Positions 34,040 to 44,300 of a DNA stretch of 64,000 nucleotides are shown one piece after another (position 1 is the stretch's first letter; each line of letters opens with the position of its first letter). The stretch spans positions 2,843,001 through 2,907,000 of the forward strand of contig NZ_CP151951.1 of assembly GCF_038592985.1 (NCBI RefSeq). The letters are read 5' to 3'. Below the pieces are notes generated by a model. It saw only the letters and a program-made list of their open reading frames with translations. It made no database searches and was not told where the DNA came from. The DNA is from Paenibacillus sp. FSL R10-2782. Lineage in GTDB: Bacteria > Bacillota > Bacilli > Paenibacillales > Paenibacillaceae. Both the position numbers and the translations under genes were made by a program.

Positions 34040-35521
34040 TTACTGTCCTCCTGTAGCTAACGTCATAATGTGTTCTTGCGTGGCTTTTTCCCTGCTCAGT
34101 TCCCCGGTGATTTGTCCCTCATGCACCACGATAATACGATCGCTCATGCCGAGCACCTCGGGAAGTTCTGAGGATACCATGATGATCGCTACTCCGCGCT
34201 CGGTCAGCTCGTTCATCAACTGGTAGATTTCCCGTTTGGCACCTACATCCACGCCTCTTGTCGGTTCGTCAAGAATAAGTACGCTTGGGCCAATGCCCAC
34301 CCATTTGGCGATCACCACTTTTTGCTGATTGCCACCTGACAAACTGCGTACCGTCGTTTCGCCTGATTGAGTTTTTATCTGTAAGCGCTTAATTAATGTA
34401 TTAACAAAATCCAGCTCTTTTTTGCCTGAAATAAATCCTTTCGACGTAAAGCTGAACAGATTGGGTAGCACCATGTTTTCCCGGATCGAAAAATCCAGCA
34501 CCAATCCCTCATCCTTGCGGTCCTCTGTAATAAAGCCAATTCCCAGCTTCACCGCGTCATCCGGCTTGCGGATCGTCACCTTTTTTCCACGCACATGAAT
34601 TTCACCGCTATCCAAAGCATCCAGTCCAAAAAGCGCTCGCATGATTTCTGTCCGTCCCGAACCCATCAAGCCTGAAAAGCCCACAATTTCCCCGGATCGC
34701 ACGGTAAAATTCACATTTTTAAAAATACTTTTGTGCGAGGCATTTTTGACCTCCAGCACCACTTCTCCCAAAGCAGGTGTTCTCGCCGGATAGCGCTCAG
34801 TTAGCTCCCTGCCAACCATTTTCCGCACAACCTCATCAAAATCAGTATCGGGAATCGCTTGGGTATCCACTGTTTTTCCGTCACGCATGACGGTAATCCG
34901 GTCGCAGATTTCGAATATTTCCTCCATCCGATGTGAAATATACACAATGGAAACGCCTTCTTTTTTCAAGGAAATAATAACCTCAAACAGCTTTTGAATC
35001 TCCCGTTCGGTTAACGCGGCTGTTGGTTCATCCATTACGATCACTTTGGCATCCGTCATCAATGCTTTGGCTATTTCGATCATCTGCTGTTGACCCACGG
35101 AGCACTCGCCTGCTTCACCATTCAAAGGAAGATTCACGGCAAGCTTAGCGAATTGCTCGTTTGCTAACGCTTTCATTTTGGTGCTGTCGAGTAACCCCCA
35201 CTTGGATGTCATTTCCTTGCCGATAAACAGATTTTCCAGCACGGTCATTTCCGGCCACACATTCAGCTCCTGGTGAATAAAAGCAATCCCCTTTTGTTCG
35301 GCCTCTTTAGGGTTAGCAAAATAAGTTTCCTGACCGTCAATGATAATCGTCCCTTCATCACGGTGATGCAGTCCGATTAAAATATTCATCAGCGTTGATT
35401 TACCTGCACCATTTTCACCCATGAGTGCATGAACCTCACCTTCACGGAGATCAAAATCCACACCGCTCAGCACCTGATTGGTACCAAAGGCTTTGTGAAT
35501 TCCCTTCATTTGAATATGCAT
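34040..35521 (-). CDS. rbsA: Ribose ABC transporter ATPase RbsA (two ATP-binding domains)
   Basis: 493 residues with tandem nucleotide-binding domains. Domain 1: [11 protein letters not shown] (about 36), [27 protein letters not shown]. Domain 2: [14 protein letters not shown] (about 285), [30 protein letters not shown]. The degenerate second Walker A is normal for RbsA. It powers ribose import through RbsC. The rbsD-rbsA gap contains a 15-bp tandem repeat. Confidence 0.96.
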   Translation of the reverse strand: MHIQMKGIHKAFGTNQVLSGVDFDLREGEVHALMGENGAGKSTLMNILIGLHHRDEGTIIIDGQETYFANPKEAEQKGIAFIHQELNVWPEMTVLENLFIGKEMTSKWGLLDSTKMKALANEQFAKLAVNLPLNGEAGECSVGQQQMIEIAKALMTDAKVIVMDEPTAALTEREIQKLFEVIISLKKEGVSIVYISHRMEEIFEICDRITVMRDGKTVDTQAIPDTDFDEVVRKMVGRELTERYPARTPALGEVVLEVKNASHKSIFKNVNFTVRSGEIVGFSGLMGSGRTEIMRALFGLDALDSGEIHVRGKKVTIRKPDDAVKLGIGFITEDRKDEGLVLDFSIRENMVLPNLFSFTSKGFISGKKELDFVNTLIKRLQIKTQSGETTVRSLSGGNQQKVVIAKWVGIGPSVLILDEPTRGVDVGAKREIYQLMNELTERGVAIIMVSSELPEVLGMSDRIIVVHEGQITGELSREKATQEHIMTLATGGQ

Positions 35522-35550
35522 GCTGTCCCCTCCTTTTTATATAAAATTAA

Positions 35551-35593
35551 CTTATCCAAAATAGGCTTATCCAAAATAGGCTTATCCAAAATA
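35551..35593. repeat. 15-bp tandem repeat across the rbsD stop codon
   Basis: CTTATCCAAAATA occurs at 35551, 35566 and 35581, spaced by GG, giving a 15-bp period. On the coding strand the unit TATTTTGGATAAGCC repeats the last codons and stop of rbsD. Confidence 0.85.
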
Positions 35594-36016
35594 AACCCCT
35601 GCCTGCAAAATACAATTGGCAAACGGCTTAGCTTCTCCTGTGCGAATGACTACCTTGGCATGACGGGTCAACTCCTTGAATTGCTCATGCGAACAAAACT
35701 CAATGGCGGCAGTTTGCGCCGTGGTCTGCGAATTTTCTGACTCTTCCTTTGTAAATGTGCGGATAATATACTGTAGAGCTTCATCATTCTCCTGTTTCAT
35801 TTCTTCAGCCAACGTTACCTTTTCGATCACCATGTCAGCTGCGATCACATCAACGACATCTTGAAAGGATGGTACGCCCCATTTGAGAGCCAAATCAATT
35901 TTAGTAACGCCTTCAGGAATAGGTAAGCCGGCATCGGCCACGACAATATAGTCCGTGTGGCCGAGATCCGACAGTACCTTGGATATATGACTGTTCAGAA
36001 TTCCATGTTTTTTCAT
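35582..36016 (-). CDS. rbsD: D-ribose pyranase RbsD
   Basis: 144 residues. It starts [20 protein letters not shown], with the catalytic His in NSHIS and ADAGLPIP, and ends [10 protein letters not shown]. It converts beta-pyranose to furanose ribose. The ATG at 36016 begins one base after the rbsK stop; a longer frame would run into rbsK and is rejected. Confidence 0.95.
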   Translation of the reverse strand: MKKHGILNSHISKVLSDLGHTDYIVVADAGLPIPEGVTKIDLALKWGVPSFQDVVDVIAADMVIEKVTLAEEMKQENDEALQYIIRTFTKEESENSQTTAQTAAIEFCSHEQFKELTRHAKVVIRTGEAKPFANCILQAGVYFG

Positions 36017-36017
36017 A

Positions 36018-36896
36018 TTATAATTGTTCCTCCACTTCACGCCGTGTTGGCATACCACCCTGTGCTCCAAATTTGGTAACGGACAGCGATGCAGCACGAT
36101 TGGCGAATTTCACACTGTCTGCCAGTGATTTCCCCTCAGCCAGCGCCACGGCAAATGCAGCGTTAAATGTATCCCCTGCACCTGTCGTATCCACGGCTTC
36201 TACTTTATAGGTAGGAACAACGACCTCCTGTTCTCCGTCGAAAAACCGTACACCGTTGCTGCCTTCAGTAACAAACAGCTTGTTCGGATATTGACGCAGA
36301 GCCTCTTGAAGGCTTTGGCCCTTAAACATAATAGCGGCTTCATGCTCATTGGGAGTAATGTATGTCGCATTCTCAATCACACTTACTTCCACCTCACGAG
36401 CCGGAGCGGGATTCAGCAACAGCGGCACCTCATACTTGGCGCAAATTTTGCTCACGTATACGACCGTTTCCTCCGGTATTTCCTGTTGGATGAGCACCAT
36501 ATCCGAATTTCGGATTACATCGAGCGCTTCTTCTACATAGGCTGGAGTTATTTCATTATTCGCTGCTTTTACAACGACAATACTGTTATCCCCTTCAGCC
36601 AGTACAATATGTGCTGTGCCGCTTTCCATATGTGTAACCGGTTTCACATAGCCAGCATGAACACGATTTTCTTCAAAGTTCCGTAAAATCTGTTGGCCAA
36701 AATGGTCATCCCCTACGCGTCCAATCATCGTAACGTCCGCTCCAAGACGGGCTGCGGCTACTGCCTGATTGGCTCCTTTCCCTCCGGGTACGGTTGCAAA
36801 GCTTTCACCCAGTACGGTTTCTCCTGCGCCGGGGCGCTTGGAGGTAGTCACTACAAGATCCATCGAGCTGCTTCCGACAATCGTGATTTTAGCCAT
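36018..36896 (-). CDS. rbsK: Ribokinase RbsK
   Basis: 292 residues, PfkB family. N-terminal GSSSMDLVV, sugar-binding [16 protein letters not shown], and the catalytic [17 protein letters not shown] with the Asp base (about residue 240). It phosphorylates ribose to ribose 5-phosphate. The ATG at 36896 follows AAAGGTGG and overlaps the 3' end of rbsR by 8 bases. Confidence 0.95.
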   Translation of the reverse strand: MAKITIVGSSSMDLVVTTSKRPGAGETVLGESFATVPGGKGANQAVAAARLGADVTMIGRVGDDHFGQQILRNFEENRVHAGYVKPVTHMESGTAHIVLAEGDNSIVVVKAANNEITPAYVEEALDVIRNSDMVLIQQEIPEETVVYVSKICAKYEVPLLLNPAPAREVEVSVIENATYITPNEHEAAIMFKGQSLQEALRQYPNKLFVTEGSNGVRFFDGEQEVVVPTYKVEAVDTTGAGDTFNAAFAVALAEGKSLADSVKFANRAASLSVTKFGAQGGMPTRREVEEQL

Positions 36897-37917
36897 GATA
36901 ATCCACCTTTCTGGTCGTTTCCCGTTCAATGAATTTGACGGGCAATTGTATGCTTGAATGGGTAAGTATACTCGAATGAAGATTAGGTATGCTTGACTTT
37001 GTAGCTTGTGACTGCTCAATCAGTTGAATCAGCAATCCTGCTGCTTCCCAACCCATTTCGTAGGCAGGCTGACGGATCGTTGACAATGGCGGGAATAACA
37101 AACTGCTTAACGGTATATCATCAAACCCGATAATCTGAACATCCCCCGGGATTTTCTTTCCTAATCGATGTGCCTCATGCATCACCGCTGTAGCCACAAT
37201 ATCGTTACTCGCAATGACTCCGTCCGTATCAGGATGCTTGTTGAACAGCTCTTTGGCCCACAGCTCAGCTTCCTTGAACGAAAAGGACGTTGTCTTGACG
37301 ACATGATAAGCAATATTCGATTGCTGAAGCTCTTCAACCGCTCCGCGAAAACGATCCTGCGCCGGACGAATATGTGCCGGGCCTTGCAAGACCGTAATTT
37401 GTTTACTACCACGGGCAATGATTTCCTGCGCTGCAAGTCGACCGCCATGAGCACCATCGGCGTATACGGAGGGGCTATCATTGGAAGTTCGATCAAGAAA
37501 AACGACAGGGATTTTCAGCTTGGCGTAGCAATCAGCATTGGGATCATTTGTAGATGAAATGACGCCAACGACATTATTTTGTATAAAGGTATCCATGTAA
37601 TCCAGTTCTTTTTGCCGATCCTCATCACTATTGCCAAAAATAATTCGAAAATCATTTTCCTGCATTCGATCCTCCACTCCACGAGCTAGCAAGGGAAAGT
37701 ATGGATTTGTAATATCCGGCAGAAGCAGACCGATTAATTTGGATTTCTTTTTGTACAGAGAACGAGCAACTTCGTTGGGTTTATAATTTAGTTGCTTAAC
37801 AGCGGCCTCAACCTTGCGGCGTGTATCCTCATGCACATATCCCGTTTCATTAATAACTCTGGATACAGTCGCTACGGAAACGCCTGCATAGCTGGCGACC
37901 TGTTTAATTGTTGTCAT
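36889..37917 (-). CDS. rbsR: LacI-family repressor RbsR
   Basis: 342 residues. Helix-turn-helix TIKQVASYAGVSVATVSRVI at the N-terminus, the hinge helix NEVARSLYKKKS, and a class I binding-protein effector domain. First gene of rbsRKDACB. It probably binds the perfect palindrome just upstream and releases it when ribose or ribose phosphate is present. Confidence 0.93.
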   Translation of the reverse strand: MTTIKQVASYAGVSVATVSRVINETGYVHEDTRRKVEAAVKQLNYKPNEVARSLYKKKSKLIGLLLPDITNPYFPLLARGVEDRMQENDFRIIFGNSDEDRQKELDYMDTFIQNNVVGVISSTNDPNADCYAKLKIPVVFLDRTSNDSPSVYADGAHGGRLAAQEIIARGSKQITVLQGPAHIRPAQDRFRGAVEELQQSNIAYHVVKTTSFSFKEAELWAKELFNKHPDTDGVIASNDIVATAVMHEAHRLGKKIPGDVQIIGFDDIPLSSLLFPPLSTIRQPAYEMGWEAAGLLIQLIEQSQATKSSIPNLHSSILTHSSIQLPVKFIERETTRKVDYHG

Positions 37918-37934
37918 TGTGTAATTTCAACTCC

Positions 37935-37952
37935 TGTGTAACCGGTTACACA
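37935..37952 (-). promoter_or_regulatory. Operator upstream of rbsR (RbsR and/or CcpA)
   Basis: Perfect 18-bp palindrome TGTGTAACCGGTTACACA. Its core TGTAACCGGTTACA also fits the cre consensus at every position. It overlaps the start region just downstream of the -10. Confidence 0.8.
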
Positions 37953-37955
37953 TAT

Positions 37956-37984
37956 AAAATATCACAGCATTTATTTTTTGACAA
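37956..37984 (-). promoter_or_regulatory. Promoter of the rbs operon
   Basis: Minus strand TTGTCA (37979-37984), 17 bases, TATTTT (37956-37961), immediately before the operator. Confidence 0.55.
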
Positions 37985-38123
37985 GCATAAATATTTGCAT
38001 ATAGCAGGTTTTGGCCTTATAATTCTTATTGTAACTGGTCAAGTTTCACCTTTGACATTCTAAACGTGAGCTTGCTTACTCCCGGTTACTCGATAAAATG
38101 CGTATACATGGAGGCTTTTCCTT

Positions 38124-38852
38124 ATGAATATCGAAGTTTGGTCTGATTATATGTGTCCGTTCTGTTATATCGGCAAACGCCGTTTGGAACAAGTAGTGAA
38201 GCAATTCCCGCACCATGATGAGGTGAAATTGACATTTAAGAGCTTTGAGCTGAACCCGGACGCTGTAAAAGATAGTGGTAAAACGATCAATGAAGAGCTG
38301 TCGGCCAAATATGGCGTCAGTCTGCAAGAGGCTCAGGCTATGAATGATCGTATGAACGAAAATGCACGCTCGGCGGGTCTGGAGTACAATATTCATGCGA
38401 TGGTGCCAACCAACTCGCTGGATGCCCACCGCTTAACGCTTTGGGCTCAAACACAAGGCAAAATGCTGGAGCTGAGCGAGCGCTTATTCCAGGCTGTGTT
38501 CATAGAAGGCAAGCATACAGGTGACCCTGAAGTGCTGGCGGCGCTGGCTGCCGAGGTTGGCCTGGATCGAGACGAAGCCGCTGCTGTGCTGGCCAGTGAT
38601 CACTATACGGATGAAGTTAGAGCCGATGAAGCCGAGGGTGCTGGGTTGGGCGTTCGGGGTGTGCCGTTCTTTGTTTTTGATCGTAAATTTGCTGTTTCGG
38701 GCGCTCAGCCGGACGAGGTATTCCATAATGCTCTGCAAAAAGCATGGGATGAACGCTCTCCGTTCACGATGGTAAGCGCAAGCTCCTCCGCAGACGATAC
38801 AGGTGGTGTATGCACCGACGACGGTTGTGAGCTTCCACGCCGCAAGAACTGA
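38124..38852 (+). CDS. DsbA-family oxidoreductase (FrnE-like)
   Basis: 242 residues, thioredoxin-like with a helical insert. The active site is CPFC (Cys11 and Cys14, DYMCPFCYIGKRR), with the cis-Pro loop GVRGVPFFVF (about 175). The C-terminal tail has a CTDDGC pair, the Cx4C motif seen in FrnE proteins next to the CxxC. There is no signal peptide, so it works in the cytoplasm as a disulfide oxidoreductase or isomerase. The ATG follows GGAGG. It is monocistronic with its own terminator. Confidence 0.9.
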   Translation: MNIEVWSDYMCPFCYIGKRRLEQVVKQFPHHDEVKLTFKSFELNPDAVKDSGKTINEELSAKYGVSLQEAQAMNDRMNENARSAGLEYNIHAMVPTNSLDAHRLTLWAQTQGKMLELSERLFQAVFIEGKHTGDPEVLAALAAEVGLDRDEAAAVLASDHYTDEVRADEAEGAGLGVRGVPFFVFDRKFAVSGAQPDEVFHNALQKAWDERSPFTMVSASSSADDTGGVCTDDGCELPRRKN

Positions 38853-38895
38853 TCGGTTAGTGAACAGCGATTCACAGCTTCTTAACTAACCCTCC

Positions 38896-38946
38896 TAAAA
38901 AGGCGTGCTGACATCTGTTTCATTATGATGCTGGCACGCTTATTTT
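38896..38946. terminator. Terminator between the FrnE-like and SDR genes
   Basis: GCGTGC-GACATC pairs with GAT-GCTGGCACGC, flanked by A- and T-runs, between convergent genes. Confidence 0.75.
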
Positions 38947-38954
38947 AATATTGG

Positions 38955-39743
38955 TTACAACGATTTGATCATCCCGCCATCAACAAGAATGGTGCTGCCT
39001 GTCAAATAGGACGAGGCTTCAGATGCCAAAAAAGCAACCACTCTCCCGAACTCTTCCGGCTCCCCATATCGTCCCAACGGAATCCCCTCTTCTGCTTGTT
39101 TACGAACCTGATCTAAAGTTTGCCCGGTCTTCTCGGCCCGATGCTCGTCCAAGCTTCGCACACGATCGGTTGCGATTCTTCCCGGCGCTACGGTATGTAC
39201 CAGGATATTGTAAGGAGCTAATTCCAGAGACAGTGTTTTCGCCAATCCAGCGACACCCGTACGTAGTGTATTCGAGATAATAAGACCCGGAATCGGCTGC
39301 TTAACCGACGAGGATGCAATATTTAAAATTCGGCCGCTTTGTTGTTTTTTCATATATGGTAGAGCTTCACGAATTAACCGGATATGACTAAGCAAATTTT
39401 GCTCAAAGGCTTGCAGCCAAACTTCATCCGTAAAATCATCAAAGGTTCCCGCAGGAGGCCCGCCCGCATTGTTAACTAAAATATCGACGGTGCCGAACAA
39501 ATCTGCTGTACGACGGATAGCTTCGGAAATTTGTTCAGGTTTCGTTACATCGCAAACCACATATTCGACGCGCCCGCTGGCCGTTTCCTGGAGTTCAGCC
39601 TGTGTATGTTGAAGCTCCGCTTCGTCACGTCCCGAAATCACGACATTCGCACCTTCACGTGCCAGCTCCCGTGCGCTTGCCTTGCCAAGTCCTTTGCTGG
39701 AGCCTGCAACAAAGGCAGCTTTTCCCGTTAATCCTAAATCCAT
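38955..39743 (-). CDS. Short-chain dehydrogenase/reductase
   Basis: 262 residues. GSSKGLGKASA cofactor loop (about 14-24), NNAGGPPAG (about 91), catalytic Ser (NIASSSVKQ) and a C-terminal LTGSTILVDGGM. The usual YxxxK is replaced in position by SNTLRTGVAGLAK: the Tyr is not seen, as in the 3-oxoacyl-ACP reductase-like subgroup with an N-T-L-R motif. Substrate unknown and activity less certain than for the SDR at 11.5 kb. Confidence 0.82.
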   Translation of the reverse strand: MDLGLTGKAAFVAGSSKGLGKASARELAREGANVVISGRDEAELQHTQAELQETASGRVEYVVCDVTKPEQISEAIRRTADLFGTVDILVNNAGGPPAGTFDDFTDEVWLQAFEQNLLSHIRLIREALPYMKKQQSGRILNIASSSVKQPIPGLIISNTLRTGVAGLAKTLSLELAPYNILVHTVAPGRIATDRVRSLDEHRAEKTGQTLDQVRKQAEEGIPLGRYGEPEEFGRVVAFLASEASSYLTGSTILVDGGMIKSL

Positions 39744-39924
39744 CTACGCCACTCCCTTTTCTCTGTGTTCTCAATGTAATTGTACACATGACCAGCACGT
39801 AATGCGAGTGGCCTCTCTTGGGTTATATAAAATTTCATTATACGTCCAACCTATTTCCACAGTATAATGGACAATGCACATGCATTTTTAAGAAATCGCA
39901 CAATAGAAAGAAGATGAACCAGAT

Positions 39925-40842
39925 ATGTTCGGCACCATTCTTTTGGACGTGGTTTTACCTATTTTTGTACTCATCGGTTTTGGTTGTATCATGCAATATT
40001 ATTTTCGACTGGATTTGTATACTTTAGCTAAGATCAATTTTTACTATATTACCCCTGCGGTTGTGTTTACCGGACTGTATAATTCGGAAATTTCGTTATT
40101 GCTTATGGGTGAGGTTTCTCTTTTTTATGCCTTGTACATAGCCATTCTGTACGTCATCAGTACGACTGTTGCCAGATCTCTAAAATACAGTCCCGGAATG
40201 CGGGGAGCTTTTACAAACAGTGTCATGCTTGATAATTCGGGGAATTACGGTCTGCCGATCAATCAGTTAGTATTCAAAGGTGATCCGCTGGCTACGTCCG
40301 TTCAAGCACTGATTATGACCTTTCAAAGCTTTGTCACCTTTACATACGGTACCTTTGTTGTACAGAACGGTAAGGCCGACACTCGAAAAATTCTGATTAA
40401 TTTTTTGAAAATGCCGGTTCCTTATGCCCTCGTGCTGGGCTTGCTGCTAAATCTGTTACACAGTCCATTGCCCAATTTACTGGCAGAGCCATTGAATTAT
40501 ATCAGCCAGTCAATGGTTGCCGTTGCTCTGCTTACCTTGGGAGCGCAAATTGTGCAATATCCCTTTCGTCTGCGGCGTACAGCCGTGTATATCAGTATGG
40601 TGCTGCGTCTGATTGCCGGTCCTGCGGTCGGTTTTCTACTCGTACTCCTGCTCGGGCTTAAAGGGATTCCAGCTCAAGCCCTGCTGATTGCCTCTGGTAT
40701 GCCTACCGGTGTTAATACAAGTATTTTAGCCGAGGAATATAAAAATGAACCCGATTTCGCAGCTCAAACGGTACTGCTCTCAACCATTGTGAATGTCATT
40801 ACGATGACGCTGTTGATTTCAGCATCCCGGTACCTTGTTTGA
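39925..40842 (+). CDS. AEC-family transporter (auxin efflux carrier type)
   Basis: 305 residues with about 10 hydrophobic segments. GCIMQYYFRLD at the N-terminus, NSVMLDNSGNYGLPINQLVF (about 93-112), and GMPTGVNTSILAEEYKNEP near the C-terminus are typical of the PIN/AEC family. Predicted organic-anion exporter; the substrate is unknown. The ATG at 39925 follows an AGAAGATG stretch. It is transcribed away from the SDR and alone. Confidence 0.88.
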   Translation: MFGTILLDVVLPIFVLIGFGCIMQYYFRLDLYTLAKINFYYITPAVVFTGLYNSEISLLLMGEVSLFYALYIAILYVISTTVARSLKYSPGMRGAFTNSVMLDNSGNYGLPINQLVFKGDPLATSVQALIMTFQSFVTFTYGTFVVQNGKADTRKILINFLKMPVPYALVLGLLLNLLHSPLPNLLAEPLNYISQSMVAVALLTLGAQIVQYPFRLRRTAVYISMVLRLIAGPAVGFLLVLLLGLKGIPAQALLIASGMPTGVNTSILAEEYKNEPDFAAQTVLLSTIVNVITMTLLISASRYLV

Positions 40843-40858
40843 TTGGATTATACAAGCC

Positions 40859-40920
40859 GAATAGTGCTTCCCATCGCCACCACTTCGCTTGTACAGCACT
40901 ATTCCGCCTACTCCGTTTTT
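40859..40920 (+). terminator. Probable terminator after the AEC transporter
   Basis: GAATAGTGCT (40859-40868) pairs with AGCACTATTC (40895-40904) and is followed by a T-run at 40916-40920. The loop is long. Confidence 0.5.
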
Positions 40921-41214
40921 AACGTTCATTTTTTCGTGTTCGACTTATATAGAACCGCTTTTGTCTGAGGACAAGAGCATTTTTCTCTAAGAAAAGAACA
41001 TACGTTCGGGATAATTTGCCTTTTTCCTGATTCAAGTGGTATGTGTGTTTTGTGCAGATCGTATGCGAGAAAGGATTTTTTTATCTATTTTGAATTTTTC
41101 ATATAGTGAATATTTATATAGGTGTGTTATTGGAGCTTTATCGATTTCTATTTTCATTTGTCGTTTGGTCTGTTCCCGAAAAATCGACTAAGCGTCAACA
41201 AGGCCAACAAAAAT
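40921..41214. other. A+T-rich intergenic stretch downstream of the xyloglucanase gene
   Basis: No gene is seen. It contains TGAATTTTTCATATA near 41092, which recurs on the other side of the xyloglucanase gene near 44752. Confidence 0.4.
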
Positions 41215-41248
41215 AAAGCCAGCTCGCTCATCAGGAGTGGCTGGCTTT
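41215..41248 (-). terminator. Terminator of the xyloglucanase gene
   Basis: AAAGCCAGC/GCTGGCTTT stem; the minus strand continues with TTATTTTTGTTG. Confidence 0.75.
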
Positions 41249-41338
41249 AGGATTATTCTTATGCTAAATGCTGCAAAGCAGTTAGCCATTTTAGCAATAG
41301 TCCCCTTTTCGTTCGGATTTCGCTTACCTTATCAGGAT

Positions 41339-44300
41339 TTACGGCTCTATTCCCCATTGCTTGCTTCCAGACAAGTAAGCAGTTACCCTAGTGGAATCTT
41401 TTAAACTGGTTGCTGTGGCGTCAAAGGAATAATCATCGGTTTGGGTGTAATTGCTCCAGTCCGTTTTGGATACCCTCGTTTGTAGCTCCACACTTTGACC
41501 GGGATTTAAAGAACCCGCCCCTGGCTTAAAGCCCATTTCCACATAAGAATCTGCTCCCGGTTTTGGATTGGACAGTGTTTTGAAGCTGGCAATCACATTC
41601 TCAGGACCAACGCTTGACCAATCTGCGAAGAAATTTTGGGACTTCTCCCCATTTATAGTGTAATAATAACGTAGCGTCACATTCGCAAGGGAAACGGATG
41701 AGGTTCCTGTATTCGTAATTTTAAACTTGGAGCTGATCGTATTACTTGTTTCGGATACATTCCCATTGAAGGTCTGTACCTTGAGAACACCCTGTTCTGT
41801 TCCCGGCTCGCTTGGTATATTTTCCTTTACTGTCACCGTGAACAGCACATCGCTACCTGCATTAAAATGAAACATTAACGCTGTGTCTCCTTTAGGGAGT
41901 TTAGACAAATACTTATTGGAGAAGGTAACCGTTTCGCCATCGAGCGTATAATCTTCACCTTTTTTCAGTACCACGCTGCCCTGCTGGATGGCGTCTAACG
42001 TATTACCGTTCAGTGTAAGCTTGACGGAAATATCGGTATTTGCGTTATCCTGTCCATAGGTTGCAGTCGTCGGCGTAATGCTAGAATCACCTGCAGATGG
42101 TTGATCACCTCCCACTCGATCTGCCACCAGAATACCGCGGCCATTTGTTCCCAGATAAGCACGCCCATAAACTCGGGGGTCACCGATAATGGTCGTCACC
42201 CGTGCATATTGATGCTTGTCGTCATTAATGCGTACCCAGTTTGCGCCAGCATCGTCCGAACGGTAAAATCCGCGTGTACCGTCGATTTTACCAACGATGA
42301 ATACAGTTGCATTGGTACGATTCTGTGCTGCTTTACCAAAGCCTACAAAGTCTGCCTCCTGCACATTAGCGAACTTGCTGAACGTAACGCCGGAATCCTT
42401 GGAATGCCACAAGCCGTATGGCCCTCCATCCTCAGAGCCTCCAGCGAACCATACATCCCCTTCTGCTCCACGTACTGCATCAATATCGGCATTACCTTCC
42501 GTTGGTAAGCCTGATACCGCGGAAGCTGTGAACGATACGCCTCCATTGGTGCTGACATATATTTTTCCGTTGGCGAACGCATAGTATTTGTTAGAATTCA
42601 CCCGATCCGAGGCAATCTTCGCGTTCGCTGGAATACCTGTACTTGCGGTCCATGAGTTGCCGCCTGTTTTGGAGTAATATACACCTTTGTCCGAGGTGCT
42701 CCAAAGCAAGCCATTACCATCTGCCGCAACAGCTATGCTTCCCCCTCCTACTGTGCCGGAAGGTTCGCTGTTCGCTTTATACCAGTTTGCTCCGCCATCA
42801 TTGGAGAAGCCGATGGATTTGGCATTCGGATCCTTTTGGTAATCGGCTTTGCCTACCCGCGCCATAAAGGCTGGATTCAGTTCAGCATAATCGATACTTT
42901 CACTGCTTGTAAAAGTGGGATTATCCAGCATTTTAGCGGGAGCCTTGAACAGATCGTCATGTCTGAAACCGGAGACATCCCCTAATGCGCTCACCAAAGG
43001 TGCACCGGTTGGAGGGCTTACAAGATCCAAAATCGCCGTTTCCTCTACCCCCTTAGCTGCTACCGAAATGTCCAGCTTACCACCCTTGTCCCAGTTCGTC
43101 ACATTTTTGGAGCCGTAAATCGTAGCTCCTGTGCCGTATAACATATGGTCTGAATTAAATGGATCAATCTCCAGATCCCCGATCATCCAGCCCAGCTTAG
43201 GCGATACTTCCGGCGGAGCAGGGTTGGTATTGAAAGTCAGCCAAGGTGCAGCTGTTATATCCAAATTATATTTCAGCTTGCGAGTTGGATAACCATCGAA
43301 TTCCCAAATAGGGCTCCAGGTTGCCCCGCTGTCGGTGCTGCGATAAATCGTTGCATCCGGCCACCAGGAATTCAGCGTAGCCACCATCAGAGTACCCGGT
43401 TTCTGCGCATCTACTGTCAGTCCACCATATCCAAAATAATTGTCCGTGCTGCTACTGGCAACAGGACTTATATTGGTCCATTGACCGCTGGCTGTATTCA
43501 ATTTCCACACATCACCCTTTGTCCCGTCATATGGACCTGCTCCATCGCTATACGAGATGTACAAATTACCATCTGACGATAACACCCCATGATGCGACAA
43601 ATAGCCCGTTGGTTGTCCTGCTACAGCGGACCAGGTCGTCCCCCCATCTGTACTGCGATAGACACTTTGCTTTTTATCCGCAACACCTACATAGATCGTC
43701 TGTGTTGCTTTACTGGCAGAGCCCGTCTTTTTGTCAAACGTAATCCAGGCTAAACCGACGATATCACTGGTGTACTCATTGGAAGGGTCCTGTACATACG
43801 TGCCTGGATTCGGGAAGCTGCTCACCTTGCTCCAGGTTGCCCCATAATCCGAGCTTTTCCATAATCCATTGCCGCTCCGTGCCCCGAAGAACAAAATATT
43901 GTTCTTATTGGGATCAATCGTCAGACGTTCACCCATCGAGCGTCCTGGCATATTGCCTCCCACCTTAAAAGGAAGCTTCGTTGTCTGCCACGTATTGCCC
44001 CTGTCGGTCGACCGCATAATCTGCCCATTTTGCTTGTCCCAGGAATTGGTATACGTACCTGTAGCTATATATACACGATTCGGATCAACAGGATCGGTCG
44101 CCAACGCATCTACGCCATTTTTGTTCCAATCTTCCCAACCCACAGAATCCGTCAACGGAATCCAGCTCTCGTCAGCAGGATTCCAGCGGTAAGCACCTCC
44201 GATATCCGTACGGGCATAGATCAGATTTTTTTCCTTCTCATTAAAAATGATACCTGGCACAAAACCGCCACCGCCACCCGTGACCACACTCTTCCAGGTG

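Noticed and set aside
36897..37019. Longer N-terminus of rbsK
   Set aside because: It would lie within rbsR coding sequence; the ATG at 36896 has AAAGGTGG and starts the conserved ribokinase N-terminus.
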